Source: Balneolaceae bacterium (GTDB taxonomy: Bacteria > Bacteroidota > Rhodothermia > Balneolales > Balneolaceae). Taken from it: a stretch of DNA of 64,000 bases. Location of the stretch: positions 3,216,119-3,280,118 of the forward strand of contig CP051242.1 in assembly GCA_017795005.1 (NCBI GenBank), read 5' to 3'. Below the pieces are notes generated by a model. It made no database searches and was not told the origin of the DNA. It saw nothing but the letters and a program-made list of their open reading frames with translations. The translations under genes and the position numbers were made by a program. Within the stretch, counting starts at the first letter, position 1. Every line of letters starts with the position of its first letter. This document shows positions 17,912 to 26,550 of this stretch, piece by piece.

Positions 17912-20098
17912 ATGGCTATGGACACGTTTCATTATGACAACAAAATAGTACGCAATTTCGGGATTGCTGCTATGGCATTTGGTATCATCGGTTTTCTTGT
18001 AGGACTGATTGTTGCTTTAAAATTAATATATCCTGACTTCCTGGGTTTCATTCCGGAACTATCTTATGGTCGACTCAGACCTCTGCATACGAATGCAGTG
18101 ATTTTTGCATTTGCAGGAAATGCTATTTTCTATGGAGTGTATTATTCCCTTCCAAGACTATGTAAAGCTCCAATGTGGAGTCCTTTACTAGGACAAATTC
18201 ATTTCTGGGGATGGCAGGCCATTATTCTCTCTGCAGTATTAACACTTCCTTTTGGAATTACTACTAGTAAGGAATATGCCGAGTTAGAATGGCCAATCGA
18301 TATCGCTATTACCTTAATTTGGGTGATTTTTGGAGTGAATATGATCATGACGATCTTAAAGCGCCGGGAAAAACACCTATATGTTGCCATATGGTTCTAT
18401 ATAGCCACTTTTGTAACGGTAGCTGTACTTCATGTAGTAAACTCGTTTGAAGTTCCGGCAGGACTACTAAAAAGCTATTCTTTATATGCAGGCGTTCAGG
18501 ATGCCTTGGTCCAATGGTGGTATGGGCATAATGCCGTTGCTTTCTTTTTAACAACTCCATTTTTGGGGATTATGTATTACTTCATTCCCAAAGCTGCTAA
18601 CCGACCTATATTTTCATACCGTTTATCAATTGTTCATTTCTGGTCATTGATATTTATTTATATCTGGGCTGGACCGCATCACTTATTGTACACTTCTCTT
18701 CCTGGCTGGGCTCAGGCTTTAGGAACGGTATTCAGTCTTATGCTTATTGCACCGTCATGGGGAGGTATGCTTAACGGACTTCTAACCCTTCGCGGGGCAT
18801 GGGATCGTGTACGTGAGGATCCGGTATTAAAATTTCTTGTAGTTGGTGTTACTGCTTATGGTATGGTGACTTTTGAAGGCCCGATGCTTTCCATAGCTAA
18901 TGTAAATGCTATCGCTCACTATTCAGATTACATTATAGGGCACGTTCATAATGGTGCACTTCTTTGGAATGGTGGTTTAACCTTTGCGATGCTTTATTAC
19001 ATCACTCCAAAGATTTATAAAACTGAATTATTCTCTGTTAAGCTTGCCAATATCCACTTTTGGTTTGCTACACTCGGTGCCATTTTCTATGTAATCCCAA
19101 TGTATTGGGGTGGAATTACACAGAGTTTAATGTGGAAGCAATTTACAGCTGAAGGATTCCTTCAATATCCAAACTTCCTTGAAACAGTTGTTCAAATCAT
19201 GCCAATGTATGCTTTAAGAGCTGTAGGCGGTAGTTTATTTATTCTTGGTGCTGTTGTCGGAGTTTATAACATCGTAAAAACGGCAATGCAAGGTAGCCTT
19301 GAAGCCGAAGAAGAAGCTCAGGCTCCCGCAATGATTGATCCTACTGATGGACATGAAACTAAGTGGCATAGAAAACTTGAGGGTCGCCCTCTTAAATTTA
19401 CTGTGTTAGTGTTAGTAGCAATTCTTATTGGTGGAATAGTAGAATACATGCCAACAGCTTTGATTGATTCCAATATCCCAACTATTGAAAGTGTGAAACC
19501 TTACACTCCTCTCGAAGTTGCAGGTCGTGATATTTACATTGCTGAGGGGTGTAACAATTGTCATTCTCAAATGATCCGACCATTCCGTTCAGAAACGGAG
19601 CGATACGGAGAATATTCCAAAGCAGGCGAATTTGTATATGATCACCCATTTCTCTGGGGTTCAAAACGAACTGGACCTGATTTACATAGAATTGGAGGAA
19701 AGTATCCCGATTCCTGGCACTTAAGACATATGTACGATCCTAATTCCACTTCTCCCGGATCCATTATGCCCGCCTATCCCTGGTTGCTGAAAACGGAAAC
19801 TGATATGGAGAGTATTCCGAACAAAATTAATGCTCTCCGAACCGTTGGAGTACCTTATGTGGAAGGTTATGAAAACATTGCCATAAGGGATGCCAAAGCT
19901 CAGGCTGAGAAAATTGCAACCGGGCTTCGTGAAAATGGCTTCGGTGAAGTTGAAGGAATTGAAATCACTTCCGAAAAAGAGATAATTGCTCTAATCGCAT
20001 ATCTACAACGACTTGGGGTTGATATTTCAGGTAATAACGATCCATTTGCGGGACTTCCTTCCGATAGCAGAATGGGCGCTAACATTAAGGAGAACTAG
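17912..20098 (+). CDS. ccoNO: cbb3 cytochrome c oxidase, fused subunits I and II (CcoNO)
   Basis: One 728-residue polypeptide joins the catalytic haem-copper subunit CcoN (about 1-480, twelve or more membrane helices) to the mono-haem cytochrome subunit CcoO (about 505-728). CcoN shows LHTNAVIFAFAGNA, WWYGHNAVAFFLT (the CuB/His helix), IWAGPHHLLYT and HVHNGALLWNG. The linker enters a helix (VLVLVAILIGGIVEY) and then the haem site CNNCH (C547, C550, H551), with further CcoO blocks SKRTGPDLHRIGGKYP and IMPAYPWLL. Fused CcoNO is known in Bacteroidota, so this is a natural arrangement, not an assembly error. The complex reduces oxygen at low tension and pumps protons. Confidence 0.96.
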   Translation: MAMDTFHYDNKIVRNFGIAAMAFGIIGFLVGLIVALKLIYPDFLGFIPELSYGRLRPLHTNAVIFAFAGNAIFYGVYYSLPRLCKAPMWSPLLGQIHFWGWQAIILSAVLTLPFGITTSKEYAELEWPIDIAITLIWVIFGVNMIMTILKRREKHLYVAIWFYIATFVTVAVLHVVNSFEVPAGLLKSYSLYAGVQDALVQWWYGHNAVAFFLTTPFLGIMYYFIPKAANRPIFSYRLSIVHFWSLIFIYIWAGPHHLLYTSLPGWAQALGTVFSLMLIAPSWGGMLNGLLTLRGAWDRVREDPVLKFLVVGVTAYGMVTFEGPMLSIANVNAIAHYSDYIIGHVHNGALLWNGGLTFAMLYYITPKIYKTELFSVKLANIHFWFATLGAIFYVIPMYWGGITQSLMWKQFTAEGFLQYPNFLETVVQIMPMYALRAVGGSLFILGAVVGVYNIVKTAMQGSLEAEEEAQAPAMIDPTDGHETKWHRKLEGRPLKFTVLVLVAILIGGIVEYMPTALIDSNIPTIESVKPYTPLEVAGRDIYIAEGCNNCHSQMIRPFRSETERYGEYSKAGEFVYDHPFLWGSKRTGPDLHRIGGKYPDSWHLRHMYDPNSTSPGSIMPAYPWLLKTETDMESIPNKINALRTVGVPYVEGYENIAIRDAKAQAEKIATGLRENGFGEVEGIEITSEKEIIALIAYLQRLGVDISGNNDPFAGLPSDSRMGANIKEN

Positions 20099-20100
20099 TC

Positions 20101-20292
20101 ATGTATAAAGAAGTACTTAGAACTATGGAAGGTGTAGAAATCTTCCCAAGTATCTCCCTCATCTTGTTTTTTGCATTCTTCATTTTGCTTGTCACCTATT
20201 TGGTAAGAACTGGAAAACAGCATTGGGAAGAAGCTGCAAATTTACCTCTTGAATCAGATGAAACTATTAACCAGAAATTCACACAATCATGA
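20101..20292 (+). CDS. ccoQ: cbb3 oxidase CcoQ-like small subunit
   Basis: A 63-residue protein with one helix (SLILFFAFFILLVTYLV) followed by a basic-aromatic stretch RTGKQHWEEAANLPLE. Size, topology and position between ccoNO and ccoP match CcoQ/FixQ, which stabilises the oxidase complex. It starts 2 bp after the ccoNO stop and overlaps ccoP by 4 nt. CcoQ is weakly conserved, so the call rests mainly on context. Confidence 0.85.
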   Translation: MYKEVLRTMEGVEIFPSISLILFFAFFILLVTYLVRTGKQHWEEAANLPLESDETINQKFTQS

Positions 20293-20891
20293 AGATCTTA
20301 GACGACGAAAAGGACAAACTGCTTGACCATGAGTATGATGGCATTCGCGAACTGGATAACCATATGCCAGTTTGGTGGCTATGGTTATTCTATTTCACTA
20401 TTGGCTGGGGATTTCTGTACCTGCTTTACTATCAGTTTACAGATGTAGGTCCTGATCAACATGAACAGTATGAAATGGAAATGGCTGCTGCTGCGGAAAA
20501 ATATGGCAATTCCGGAGACGAAGCAGATAGTGATCTAGCAGTAGTTTCATGGGAATTCGAAATGGACGCTGCATCAATTGAAAATGGTAAAGCGATTTAT
20601 ATGAGTACCAATAATCTCTGCTTTACTTGTCATGGTAATGCCGGAGAAGGGTTGGTTGGACCCAACCTTACCGATAAATTCTGGATTCATGGATGCTCAG
20701 CTAGTGAACTTGCGGCTAATATAGCAAATGGATTCATGGACAAAGGAATGATGCCTTATGGAAGTAATGCTCCGATTTCGGAGGAAGATATGACTGACTT
20801 AATCAGCTATATAGCTTCGATCCAGGGAACAAGTCCTGCTAATCCTAAAGCAGTTGATGAAACCAGAGCTTTAGAGTGTACCATTGAATAG
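20289..20891 (+). CDS. ccoP: cbb3 oxidase cytochrome c subunit CcoP, mono-haem form
   Basis: Subunit III, which passes electrons from a soluble cytochrome c to CcoO. The N-terminal CcoP domain has DNHMPVWWLWLFYFTIGWGF (helix ~28-50), then a periplasmic cytochrome domain with one haem site CFTCH (C111, C114, H115) and an axial Met candidate in KGMMPYGS. Proteobacterial CcoP usually carries two haems and ~300 residues; this 200-residue version has one, which is usual in Bacteroidota. The pre-cytochrome linker is acidic and Ala-rich. Confidence 0.93.
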   Translation: MKILDDEKDKLLDHEYDGIRELDNHMPVWWLWLFYFTIGWGFLYLLYYQFTDVGPDQHEQYEMEMAAAAEKYGNSGDEADSDLAVVSWEFEMDAASIENGKAIYMSTNNLCFTCHGNAGEGLVGPNLTDKFWIHGCSASELAANIANGFMDKGMMPYGSNAPISEEDMTDLISYIASIQGTSPANPKAVDETRALECTIE

Positions 20892-20899
20892 GAGAAATC

Positions 20900-21097
20900 A
20901 TGTGTCTGAAATTTGATCCGGTTGAGCAAAAACTTAAACAGACCTGTTCGGGCACCTGTAAAAATAAGTGTGGCTTTAAGCATGATGAAGATACTGGTCT
21001 AACACGATCTTCATCTGCAGGGCCTAAAGTAGTTCAAATTGAAAAAGGAGCATCTGGTACCAATCAATACCAAACATCTCCTTTTTTGAAGAATTGA
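20900..21097 (+). CDS. Small Cys-rich protein in the cbb3 operon, function unknown
   Basis: A 65-residue, soluble-looking product with cysteines at 2, 16, 20 and 24 (CSGTCKNKCGFKH) and a Ser/Lys-rich tail. It begins 8 bp after the ccoP stop behind a GGAGAA ribosome site, which supports real translation. There is no signal peptide or helix. The C-x3-C-x3-C spacing with a nearby His could hold copper, zinc or a cluster, which would suit a metallochaperone for oxidase assembly; that is inference. No known family is recognised. A short gap with a hairpin separates it from ccoG. Confidence 0.7.
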   Translation: MCLKFDPVEQKLKQTCSGTCKNKCGFKHDEDTGLTRSSSAGPKVVQIEKGASGTNQYQTSPFLKN

Positions 21098-21129
21098 GTA
21101 GTAATTATTTATTGAGATTATCGATGTCC

Positions 21130-21163
21130 GAAACCCATAGTTATTGGGTATAAAGTATTAGAA
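21130..21163 (+). promoter_or_regulatory. Hairpin and Rrf2-like half-site upstream of ccoG
   Basis: ACCCA and TGGGT pair around a 7-nt loop (about 21133-21149), followed by TATTAGAA at 21156-21163, the same word found twice in the probable Rrf2 operator at 14798-14821. This may be a second control point within the oxidase locus, or simply a weak processing site. An AGAGGA ribosome site for ccoG follows. Confidence 0.3.
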
Positions 21164-21175
21164 ATAGAGGAAAAC

Positions 21176-22630
21176 ATGGCATCCGTTGAAGAAAGACGCA
21201 TTACAAAGGATAAATACCGAGACCATCTTGCTACTGTAAATGAGAAGGGCGGCAGAAACTGGATCTACCCCAAAAAGCCAACTGGCAGATACTATACCGC
21301 TCGTAATATTGTAGCATTCTTACTGTTGGTATTTTTCTTTTCCGGACCTTTTATCGAGATAAATGGTCAACCACTTTTGATGATCAATATTCTTGATCGT
21401 GAATTTGTGATTTTTGGAGTACGGTTCTGGCCGCAGGATTTACATCTGCTTGTTTTTGGGATGCTAACATTTATCATCGCAGTAGTACTTTTTACCGTTG
21501 TATTTGGTAGACTATTCTGTGGATGGGCATGTCCACAGACCATTTTTATGGAAATGGTATTCCGACGAATTGAATACTGGATTGAAGGTGATGCTTCAGA
21601 TCAAATCAGATTAAAAAAAGCCCCCTGGAATGCTGAGAAAATCCTCAAGAAAACAAGTAAGCACGCAATTTTTTATGGAATGGCATTTCTCATCTCAAAC
21701 CTTTTTCTCGCTTATGTAATTGGAAAAGATGACTGGTTTAAATTGATAACGGATCCACCCTCACAACATTTAGCTGGATTATCGGCCATGATCGTGTTTA
21801 GTGGAGTGTTTTACGGTGTATTTGCCTTTATGCGCGAACAGGTTTGTCATTTTGTTTGCCCTTATGGAAGAATGCAATCTGTAATGCTTGATAATAACTC
21901 CATTAATGTAATGTATGATTATGTGCGTGGGGAGAACAGGGCTCGGGTAGGAGACCGCAAAAAAATAGAAACCGGAAAAGCTACACTTGCAGATCTTGGT
22001 TTTGATGAAAATGCATCCTTCGGAGATTGTATAGATTGTTATCAGTGCGTTAAAGTATGCCCGATGGGTATTGATATAAGAAATGGTACGCAGCTTGAAT
22101 GTGTGCACTGTACCGCTTGCATTGATGCGTGTGATCATATCATGGATAAGATAGATAAACCCAGAGGGTTGATTCGATACTCTTCTGAAAATGCGATTCG
22201 AAAAAAAGAACGGAAAGTGATCAATCCGAGAGTAATCGGGTATAGCTCTGTTTTGCTGGTCCTGTTAACTACTTTTATTGTACTAATGAGTTTAAGAACA
22301 GATTTGGAATCAACGATTCTGAGGGAACCCGGAACGTTATATCAGGAATTACCTGGAAATAGATTCAGCAACATTTATGATATAAAAGTGATTAACAAAA
22401 CCTTTGATACAGTTGATTACAATCTTGCGCTGATTTCACCACCGGGTGAAATCGTTTCACTGGGAATGATAACAGGAATTGAAAGCCAGAGTATTGCAGA
22501 AGGGAGATTTATGGTCCAGCTTTCTGATTCTGTACTAACTGGATTACAAACTGAATTAACCTTTCAGGTAACATCCAATAACAAGATAATTGAAACGGTA
22601 AAAACCGGATTTTTAGGTCCGGCAAATTAA
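21176..22630 (+). CDS. ccoG: cbb3 oxidase accessory ferredoxin-like protein CcoG
   Basis: A 484-residue membrane protein of the CcoG/RdxA/FixG family, a copper reductase involved in oxidase maturation. It has several helices, a NapH-like FGRLFCGWACPQTIFMEMVFRRIEYWIEG block, the conserved HFVCPYGRMQS, two ferredoxin cluster sites (CIDCYQCVKVCPMGIDIRNG and CVHCTACIDACD, read in parts) and a C-terminal Ig-like periplasmic domain from ~370. Order and length match the family. It precedes ccoH by 11 bp. Confidence 0.95.
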   Translation: MASVEERRITKDKYRDHLATVNEKGGRNWIYPKKPTGRYYTARNIVAFLLLVFFFSGPFIEINGQPLLMINILDREFVIFGVRFWPQDLHLLVFGMLTFIIAVVLFTVVFGRLFCGWACPQTIFMEMVFRRIEYWIEGDASDQIRLKKAPWNAEKILKKTSKHAIFYGMAFLISNLFLAYVIGKDDWFKLITDPPSQHLAGLSAMIVFSGVFYGVFAFMREQVCHFVCPYGRMQSVMLDNNSINVMYDYVRGENRARVGDRKKIETGKATLADLGFDENASFGDCIDCYQCVKVCPMGIDIRNGTQLECVHCTACIDACDHIMDKIDKPRGLIRYSSENAIRKKERKVINPRVIGYSSVLLVLLTTFIVLMSLRTDLESTILREPGTLYQELPGNRFSNIYDIKVINKTFDTVDYNLALISPPGEIVSLGMITGIESQSIAEGRFMVQLSDSVLTGLQTELTFQVTSNNKIIETVKTGFLGPAN

Positions 22631-22641
22631 AAATAGGAATT

Positions 22642-23091
22642 ATGAAAAAATTAGACTGGGGAAAAGGAATAGTTATAGCTGTTGTCTTATTCATCATTGG
22701 CACATTAAGTATGGTGAGTTACCTGATCAGCCTGGATTTCTATCTCGTAAACAACAATCACTATGAAGAAGGTGTCAATTATCAAGAGACTATAGACAGC
22801 AAAGAACGAGCAGAAATGCTTGATGAACAGGTAGTAGTACTTTTTGACGAAGAACGAGTAGCCTTAAAAGTATTATTTCCAGAGACGGTTTTGGAGAATG
22901 CACAAGATGGAACAATTCAACTGTATCGCCCAAATGACTCATCTAAAGACTTAATGCTTCCCATTCAATTTGACGGCGGTTCAACTCATGTAATCCCAAT
23001 GGAAAGAATGGATAAGGGTAAATGGATATTGACTGTAAAATGGAAAATGAACGAACTCGATTACCAAAAAGAGGAAGTAGTAGTAATTTAA
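22642..23091 (+). CDS. ccoH: cbb3 oxidase assembly protein CcoH/FixH-like
   Basis: A 149-residue FixH-domain protein. The N-terminal helix (IVIAVVLFIIGTLSMVSYLI) leads to a periplasmic beta domain with YLVNNNHYEEGVNYQETIDS, the Y-Y/Q-E...I pattern of FixH, and the terminal WILTVKWKMNELDYQKEEVV. FixH/CcoH works with CcoI and CcoG in oxidase assembly. It follows ccoG directly and is 1 bp from the next gene. Confidence 0.88.
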   Translation: MKKLDWGKGIVIAVVLFIIGTLSMVSYLISLDFYLVNNNHYEEGVNYQETIDSKERAEMLDEQVVVLFDEERVALKVLFPETVLENAQDGTIQLYRPNDSSKDLMLPIQFDGGSTHVIPMERMDKGKWILTVKWKMNELDYQKEEVVVI

Positions 23092-23092
23092 C

Positions 23093-23800
23093 ATGGAACT
23101 CTGGACTGCTCTTTTACTAGGTTTTGCAGGCAGTTTTCACTGTGTGGGAATGTGTGGTCCTATTGCTATGGCAATTCCTAAAGCAAGTTCATCGTTTTTT
23201 GGTTTAACAGTGCGGTCGGTTATCTATAATTCCGGCAGAGTGCTTGTATATGCTTTGTTTGGATTATTCTTTGGTTTGCTTGGCACTCAAATCACCATAG
23301 CTGGTTTTCAGGGATGGATTTCTATTCTTCTTGGTGGTACGATTGTAGCCACTGTCTTATTGAATAAATATTACAGGAAAACACCAAAACCATTCCTTTT
23401 TGAAAGACTCACCCATTCGGTTTCAACATACTATGGAATATTAATTCGTAAAAAATCAGTCTTAGCATTATTTGGAATGGGAGTATTAAACGGGTTACTC
23501 CCTTGTGCATTTGTTTACTCGGGGTTAGCCGTAGCAACTCTTACTGAATCAGCAACACATAGTACAATTTACATGACTTTGTTTGGAATCGGCACTTTTC
23601 CCGCTATGTATTTTATGCATTTGGCGCCGACTATTCTTTCTCTTGATTTAAGAAACTCGATCCGGAAGTTTATTCCCTACATGGCATTTTCGTTAGGACT
23701 TTTTTTAATGGTGCGCGGAGCTGTTCTTCAGGACCTAAGTCTTCCAGGAATTATCGCAGAAAGTGTCGAGAGCTTTTGTGTGTTTCCCGGCACAAATTAG
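23093..23800 (+). CDS. SafE/TauE-like membrane protein of the cbb3 locus
   Basis: A 235-residue, six-helix protein of the UreH-like (PF13386) branch. Diagnostic is the first helix with GSFHCVGMCGPIAMAIP, a Cys-x3-Cys pair in the membrane, and the second-half repeat GVLNGLLPCAFVYSGLAVA. Such proteins end many cco operons and are thought to handle copper or thiol electrons for oxidase assembly; the label sulfite exporter is only a superfamily name. It closes the operon and converges with the first Gfo/Idh gene, overlapping its stop by 4 nt. Confidence 0.85.
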   Translation: MELWTALLLGFAGSFHCVGMCGPIAMAIPKASSSFFGLTVRSVIYNSGRVLVYALFGLFFGLLGTQITIAGFQGWISILLGGTIVATVLLNKYYRKTPKPFLFERLTHSVSTYYGILIRKKSVLALFGMGVLNGLLPCAFVYSGLAVATLTESATHSTIYMTLFGIGTFPAMYFMHLAPTILSLDLRNSIRKFIPYMAFSLGLFLMVRGAVLQDLSLPGIIAESVESFCVFPGTN

Positions 23801-24987
23801 AAAACCCAATCATCTTTCCATTCAACAACTTTTTTAGAATCCATGGCTTCATTTGCCATGCTTACCAAAATTGAGACATTGGCTCCTGTTCTAACATTCG
23901 AATCAGGCTTACTTCCGGTATTTATTGAATCCCTGAAATCAACTAACGCCTGAAGAGTGGCATCCATATCATCAGCAACTGTTATAGGAGCTCCTTCGCC
24001 CCGTTCCCATGCTTCCGATGTAGCCCCAGAAACACCATCAACCAAGCCGGTTTCTCTAGCTTCATCCAGATTTTCCAGATACACTTTTGCTCCTCCAAAG
24101 TTGATGATCAACGTACCTTTCTTTCCCTGGACTTTGATTTGATATCTCTCATACGAATTTGTTGTTAGACTGGTGAATTTAGCATTCATCCCCCCCGGAT
24201 ATTGCATCATAATATGCACGTTATCATAGGTTTCTCTTCCATCCTGCCAGAAATCAATTCCACCAAATCCCGATACATATTTTGGTGTTTCACCGGCTAT
24301 CCAATTACAGATATCTATTTGATGTGAACAAAGCTCAGCTGTTAAACCGCCTGAAAACTCTCTGTACATGCGCCAGTTAATCATGCGCTCCCACTTAGGG
24401 TCTGGCACTGGCCGTCTCCAGTCAGCATTTCGATTCCATTGACATTCAATAGATTCAACATGTCCTAAGTATCCACTATGAATTATTTCCACAACTCTGT
24501 GGTATAATCTGCTACTATGATATTGATGACCTACCTGGAAAACAGGATCATAGTTTTCTACTCTCTTTACTAAATCTATTGCGGGTTGAATCCCTTTTAT
24601 CATGGTTTTTTCACAATAAATATGCTTACCCGATTGCAATACTTCTTCCAATACTTCATCATGAAGTGCGTAGGGTACTGCTATGATAATAGCATCGATA
24701 GAATCATCGTCTAGGATACGTCTGTAATCTTCGTATCCGTTCGCACCATTCGTCGCATTATTAATACAATCTTCCAGCCTGAATGGGATTATATCGCTAC
24801 AAGCAGCCACCTTCAAACCATCAATATCTTTGATAAGTTGAGATAAACCTGTTCCCCTATCGCCGGTTCCAATAACACCAATATTAATATCATTGAATGA
24901 CTTTGAACGGTACACCCCCGCAAAACCTGACGTAAGTGCTGCTGCCCCAACTAAACCTGTACTTTTTATAAAGTCTTTTCTTTTCAT
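23797..24987 (-). CDS. Exported Gfo/Idh/MocA family oxidoreductase, EKT variant
   Basis: An NAD(P)-dependent sugar oxidoreductase of 396 residues. The N-terminus KRKDFIKSTGLVGAAALTSG resembles a Tat signal with a K-R variant of the twin Arg. The Rossmann loop is GVIGTGDRG. The family EKP motif reads YCEKTM here, with Thr for Pro, and the catalytic-site His lies in CSHQIDICNW. The second domain runs from ~135 to the end. Family members oxidise or isomerise sugars and glycosides, often at C3. It is the last gene of a likely three-gene operon with another Gfo/Idh/MocA protein and a DUF1080 protein. Confidence 0.88.
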   Translation of the reverse strand: MKRKDFIKSTGLVGAAALTSGFAGVYRSKSFNDINIGVIGTGDRGTGLSQLIKDIDGLKVAACSDIIPFRLEDCINNATNGANGYEDYRRILDDDSIDAIIIAVPYALHDEVLEEVLQSGKHIYCEKTMIKGIQPAIDLVKRVENYDPVFQVGHQYHSSRLYHRVVEIIHSGYLGHVESIECQWNRNADWRRPVPDPKWERMINWRMYREFSGGLTAELCSHQIDICNWIAGETPKYVSGFGGIDFWQDGRETYDNVHIMMQYPGGMNAKFTSLTTNSYERYQIKVQGKKGTLIINFGGAKVYLENLDEARETGLVDGVSGATSEAWERGEGAPITVADDMDATLQALVDFRDSINTGSKPDSNVRTGANVSILVSMANEAMDSKKVVEWKDDWVF

Positions 24988-24999
24988 TATTCTAAAATT

Positions 25000-25100
25000 T
25001 TTGTCATTTTGAAGGAGCTAAGCGACTGAGAAATCTAAGAAGTCACTTTAACTTTACTCTTTAGATTTCTCACCGGGATTTCCGGGTTCGAAATGACAAA
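25000..25100. repeat. GTCAT...ATGAC inverted repeat, copy B2
   Basis: Arms TTTGTCATTT (25000-25009) and AAATGACAAA (25091-25100). Inside, GAGAAATCTAAGA pairs with TCTTTAGATTTCTC and the right side holds a CCGG-GATTT-CCGG hairpin. It lies in the 122-bp gap between the two Gfo/Idh genes, so it would form a hairpin in their shared message. Confidence 0.65.
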
Positions 25101-25109
25101 GTTCGAAAT

Positions 25110-26441
25110 TTAAATTTTAGGTTCCCAGCCTTTTTCATACTCTCGTTTCCAGTGCTTCATAGCTTCCGGGTTATTCAAAATTTTACCTGTTTCAGCATCT
25201 ATTTGAATGCTGCCACCCACTTCTTGTGCAATATTACCATAATGACAAATCATAGTAGATATACTTGCATCTTCAATCGGAGCTTTGAGTGTTTCGCCTA
25301 CTCTAACTCCATTGGTGAAATTAATAAAATGATTTACAGTCAGAGCGTCAAAACCTCTGGTATCTGCCGTATTTGAAGCACCTCCACCTTTGGGTTCAAT
25401 TTCTTCTTTAATCAGATTACCTCTTAAATCAAATAGAAGGTATCCGTCCCGATCAAGTAGAATGGTACCATTAGTACCATGAATAAGAGCACCCCTGCCC
25501 CGATTCATAAATGGTTTGCCGTTACAACTTTTACCTTCCCAGTTTATCATTTTACCTCCCTCAAATTCAAAACTGGCATTTTGTGTATCATAAAATTCCC
25601 AATCATCTTCAAAGTGAAAACGCCCACCGGATGATGTAGCTTTGGTAGGAAGATCAACACCAAGCGCCCATCGGCATATATCAATTTCATGCGTTCCATT
25701 ATTATGGATTTCTCCCGTACCCCAAGCTCTGAACCAATGCCAGTTATATGGGTGAACGTTATCACGATATTCTTCTCTTGGAGCTGGCCCTTGGAATAAA
25801 TCCCAATCCAATGTATTTGGGACAGGTACTACATTTCCTTTACCGATCGATCCTCTGGTATTGGAGTACCAGGCTTTTCCGTAATAAGGATTCCCAATTA
25901 TTCCGCCACGTATTTCCTTGATTGCCAGATCGGAGGTATAAGATGATCGCTGCTGATTCCCCATCTGGCATAACTTTCCATATTTCTTCTGGGCTGCAAC
26001 AAGTAACTCATTTTCATGTGGGTTATGGCTGCAAGGTTTCTCAATGTATACATGTTTACCTGCTTCCATTGCCATGATAGCCATAGGTGCATGCCAGTGT
26101 TCTGGTGTAGCTATAGTAATAACATCTATATCATCTTTCTCGAGAAGCTTTCTGAAATCTTTTTCTACTTTTGGAACATATCCAAGTGTTTCCTGGTGCC
26201 ATTTTTTGTGCTCATCAATAATTACATCATCCACATCACAAAACCAGGTTACCGTAGCGTTTTCAACCTGCTGAATAGCTTCTGCATGTGCTTTACCTCT
26301 GCTTCTAACTCCTACAACAGCAAAATTCAGTCGTTCATTAGGACTACCCTTCAGAATTCCGGGGAATCCTAAAGCCATTGCCCCTCCAAGTCCTGCCGTT
26401 GTAGTTTTTTTTAGGAAAGTTCTTCGGTCTAAGTTTTTCAT
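25110..26441 (-). CDS. Tat-exported Gfo/Idh/MocA family oxidoreductase
   Basis: A 443-residue member with a textbook Tat signal, DRRTFLKKTTTAGLGGAMALG. The cofactor domain starts NFAVVGVRSRGKAH, and the EKP motif HVYIEKPCSHNP and GTHEIDICRWALG are intact. A DUF-like insertion in the second domain (NGKPFMNRGRGALIHGTNG) is common in this planctomycete/bacteroidete-type subgroup. The tightly bound cofactor is loaded before export, so it would act on glycosides in the periplasm. It sits between the DUF1080 gene and the second Gfo/Idh gene in the same direction. Confidence 0.9.
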   Translation of the reverse strand: MKNLDRRTFLKKTTTAGLGGAMALGFPGILKGSPNERLNFAVVGVRSRGKAHAEAIQQVENATVTWFCDVDDVIIDEHKKWHQETLGYVPKVEKDFRKLLEKDDIDVITIATPEHWHAPMAIMAMEAGKHVYIEKPCSHNPHENELLVAAQKKYGKLCQMGNQQRSSYTSDLAIKEIRGGIIGNPYYGKAWYSNTRGSIGKGNVVPVPNTLDWDLFQGPAPREEYRDNVHPYNWHWFRAWGTGEIHNNGTHEIDICRWALGVDLPTKATSSGGRFHFEDDWEFYDTQNASFEFEGGKMINWEGKSCNGKPFMNRGRGALIHGTNGTILLDRDGYLLFDLRGNLIKEEIEPKGGGASNTADTRGFDALTVNHFINFTNGVRVGETLKAPIEDASISTMICHYGNIAQEVGGSIQIDAETGKILNNPEAMKHWKREYEKGWEPKI

Positions 26442-26468
26442 GATGTACTAATTGTTTCAAAATTGTTT

Positions 26469-26546
26469 AGTCATTCTGAGACCACTGCCGAAGAATCTGC
26501 ACAACTCAATAACTTTGCAGATCCTTCGCTTCCGCTCAGGATGACT
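26469..26546. repeat. GTCAT...ATGAC inverted repeat, copy B3
   Basis: Arms AGTCATTCTGAG (26469-26480) and CTCAGGATGACT (26535-26546) pair with a single mismatch. The inner stem pairs GAAGAATCTGCA with TGCAGATCCTTC. It occupies most of the 109-bp gap between the DUF1080 gene and the second Gfo/Idh gene. The words CTGAG, GCGAAGGATCT and ATGAC (on either strand) mark the family. Confidence 0.7.
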
Positions 26547-26550
26547 CTTA

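Noticed and set aside
17912-20098. CcoNO fusion as a sequencing error
   Set aside because: Fused CcoNO is a known form, and the linker contains a normal membrane anchor for CcoO.
21779-22138. 119-codon reverse frame inside ccoG
   Set aside because: Shadow of the well-supported ccoG frame with no family features or independent signals.
25083-25105. GGGTTCGAA word resembling a tRNA T-loop
   Set aside because: It is part of repeat B2; no acceptor or anticodon stems fit around it.
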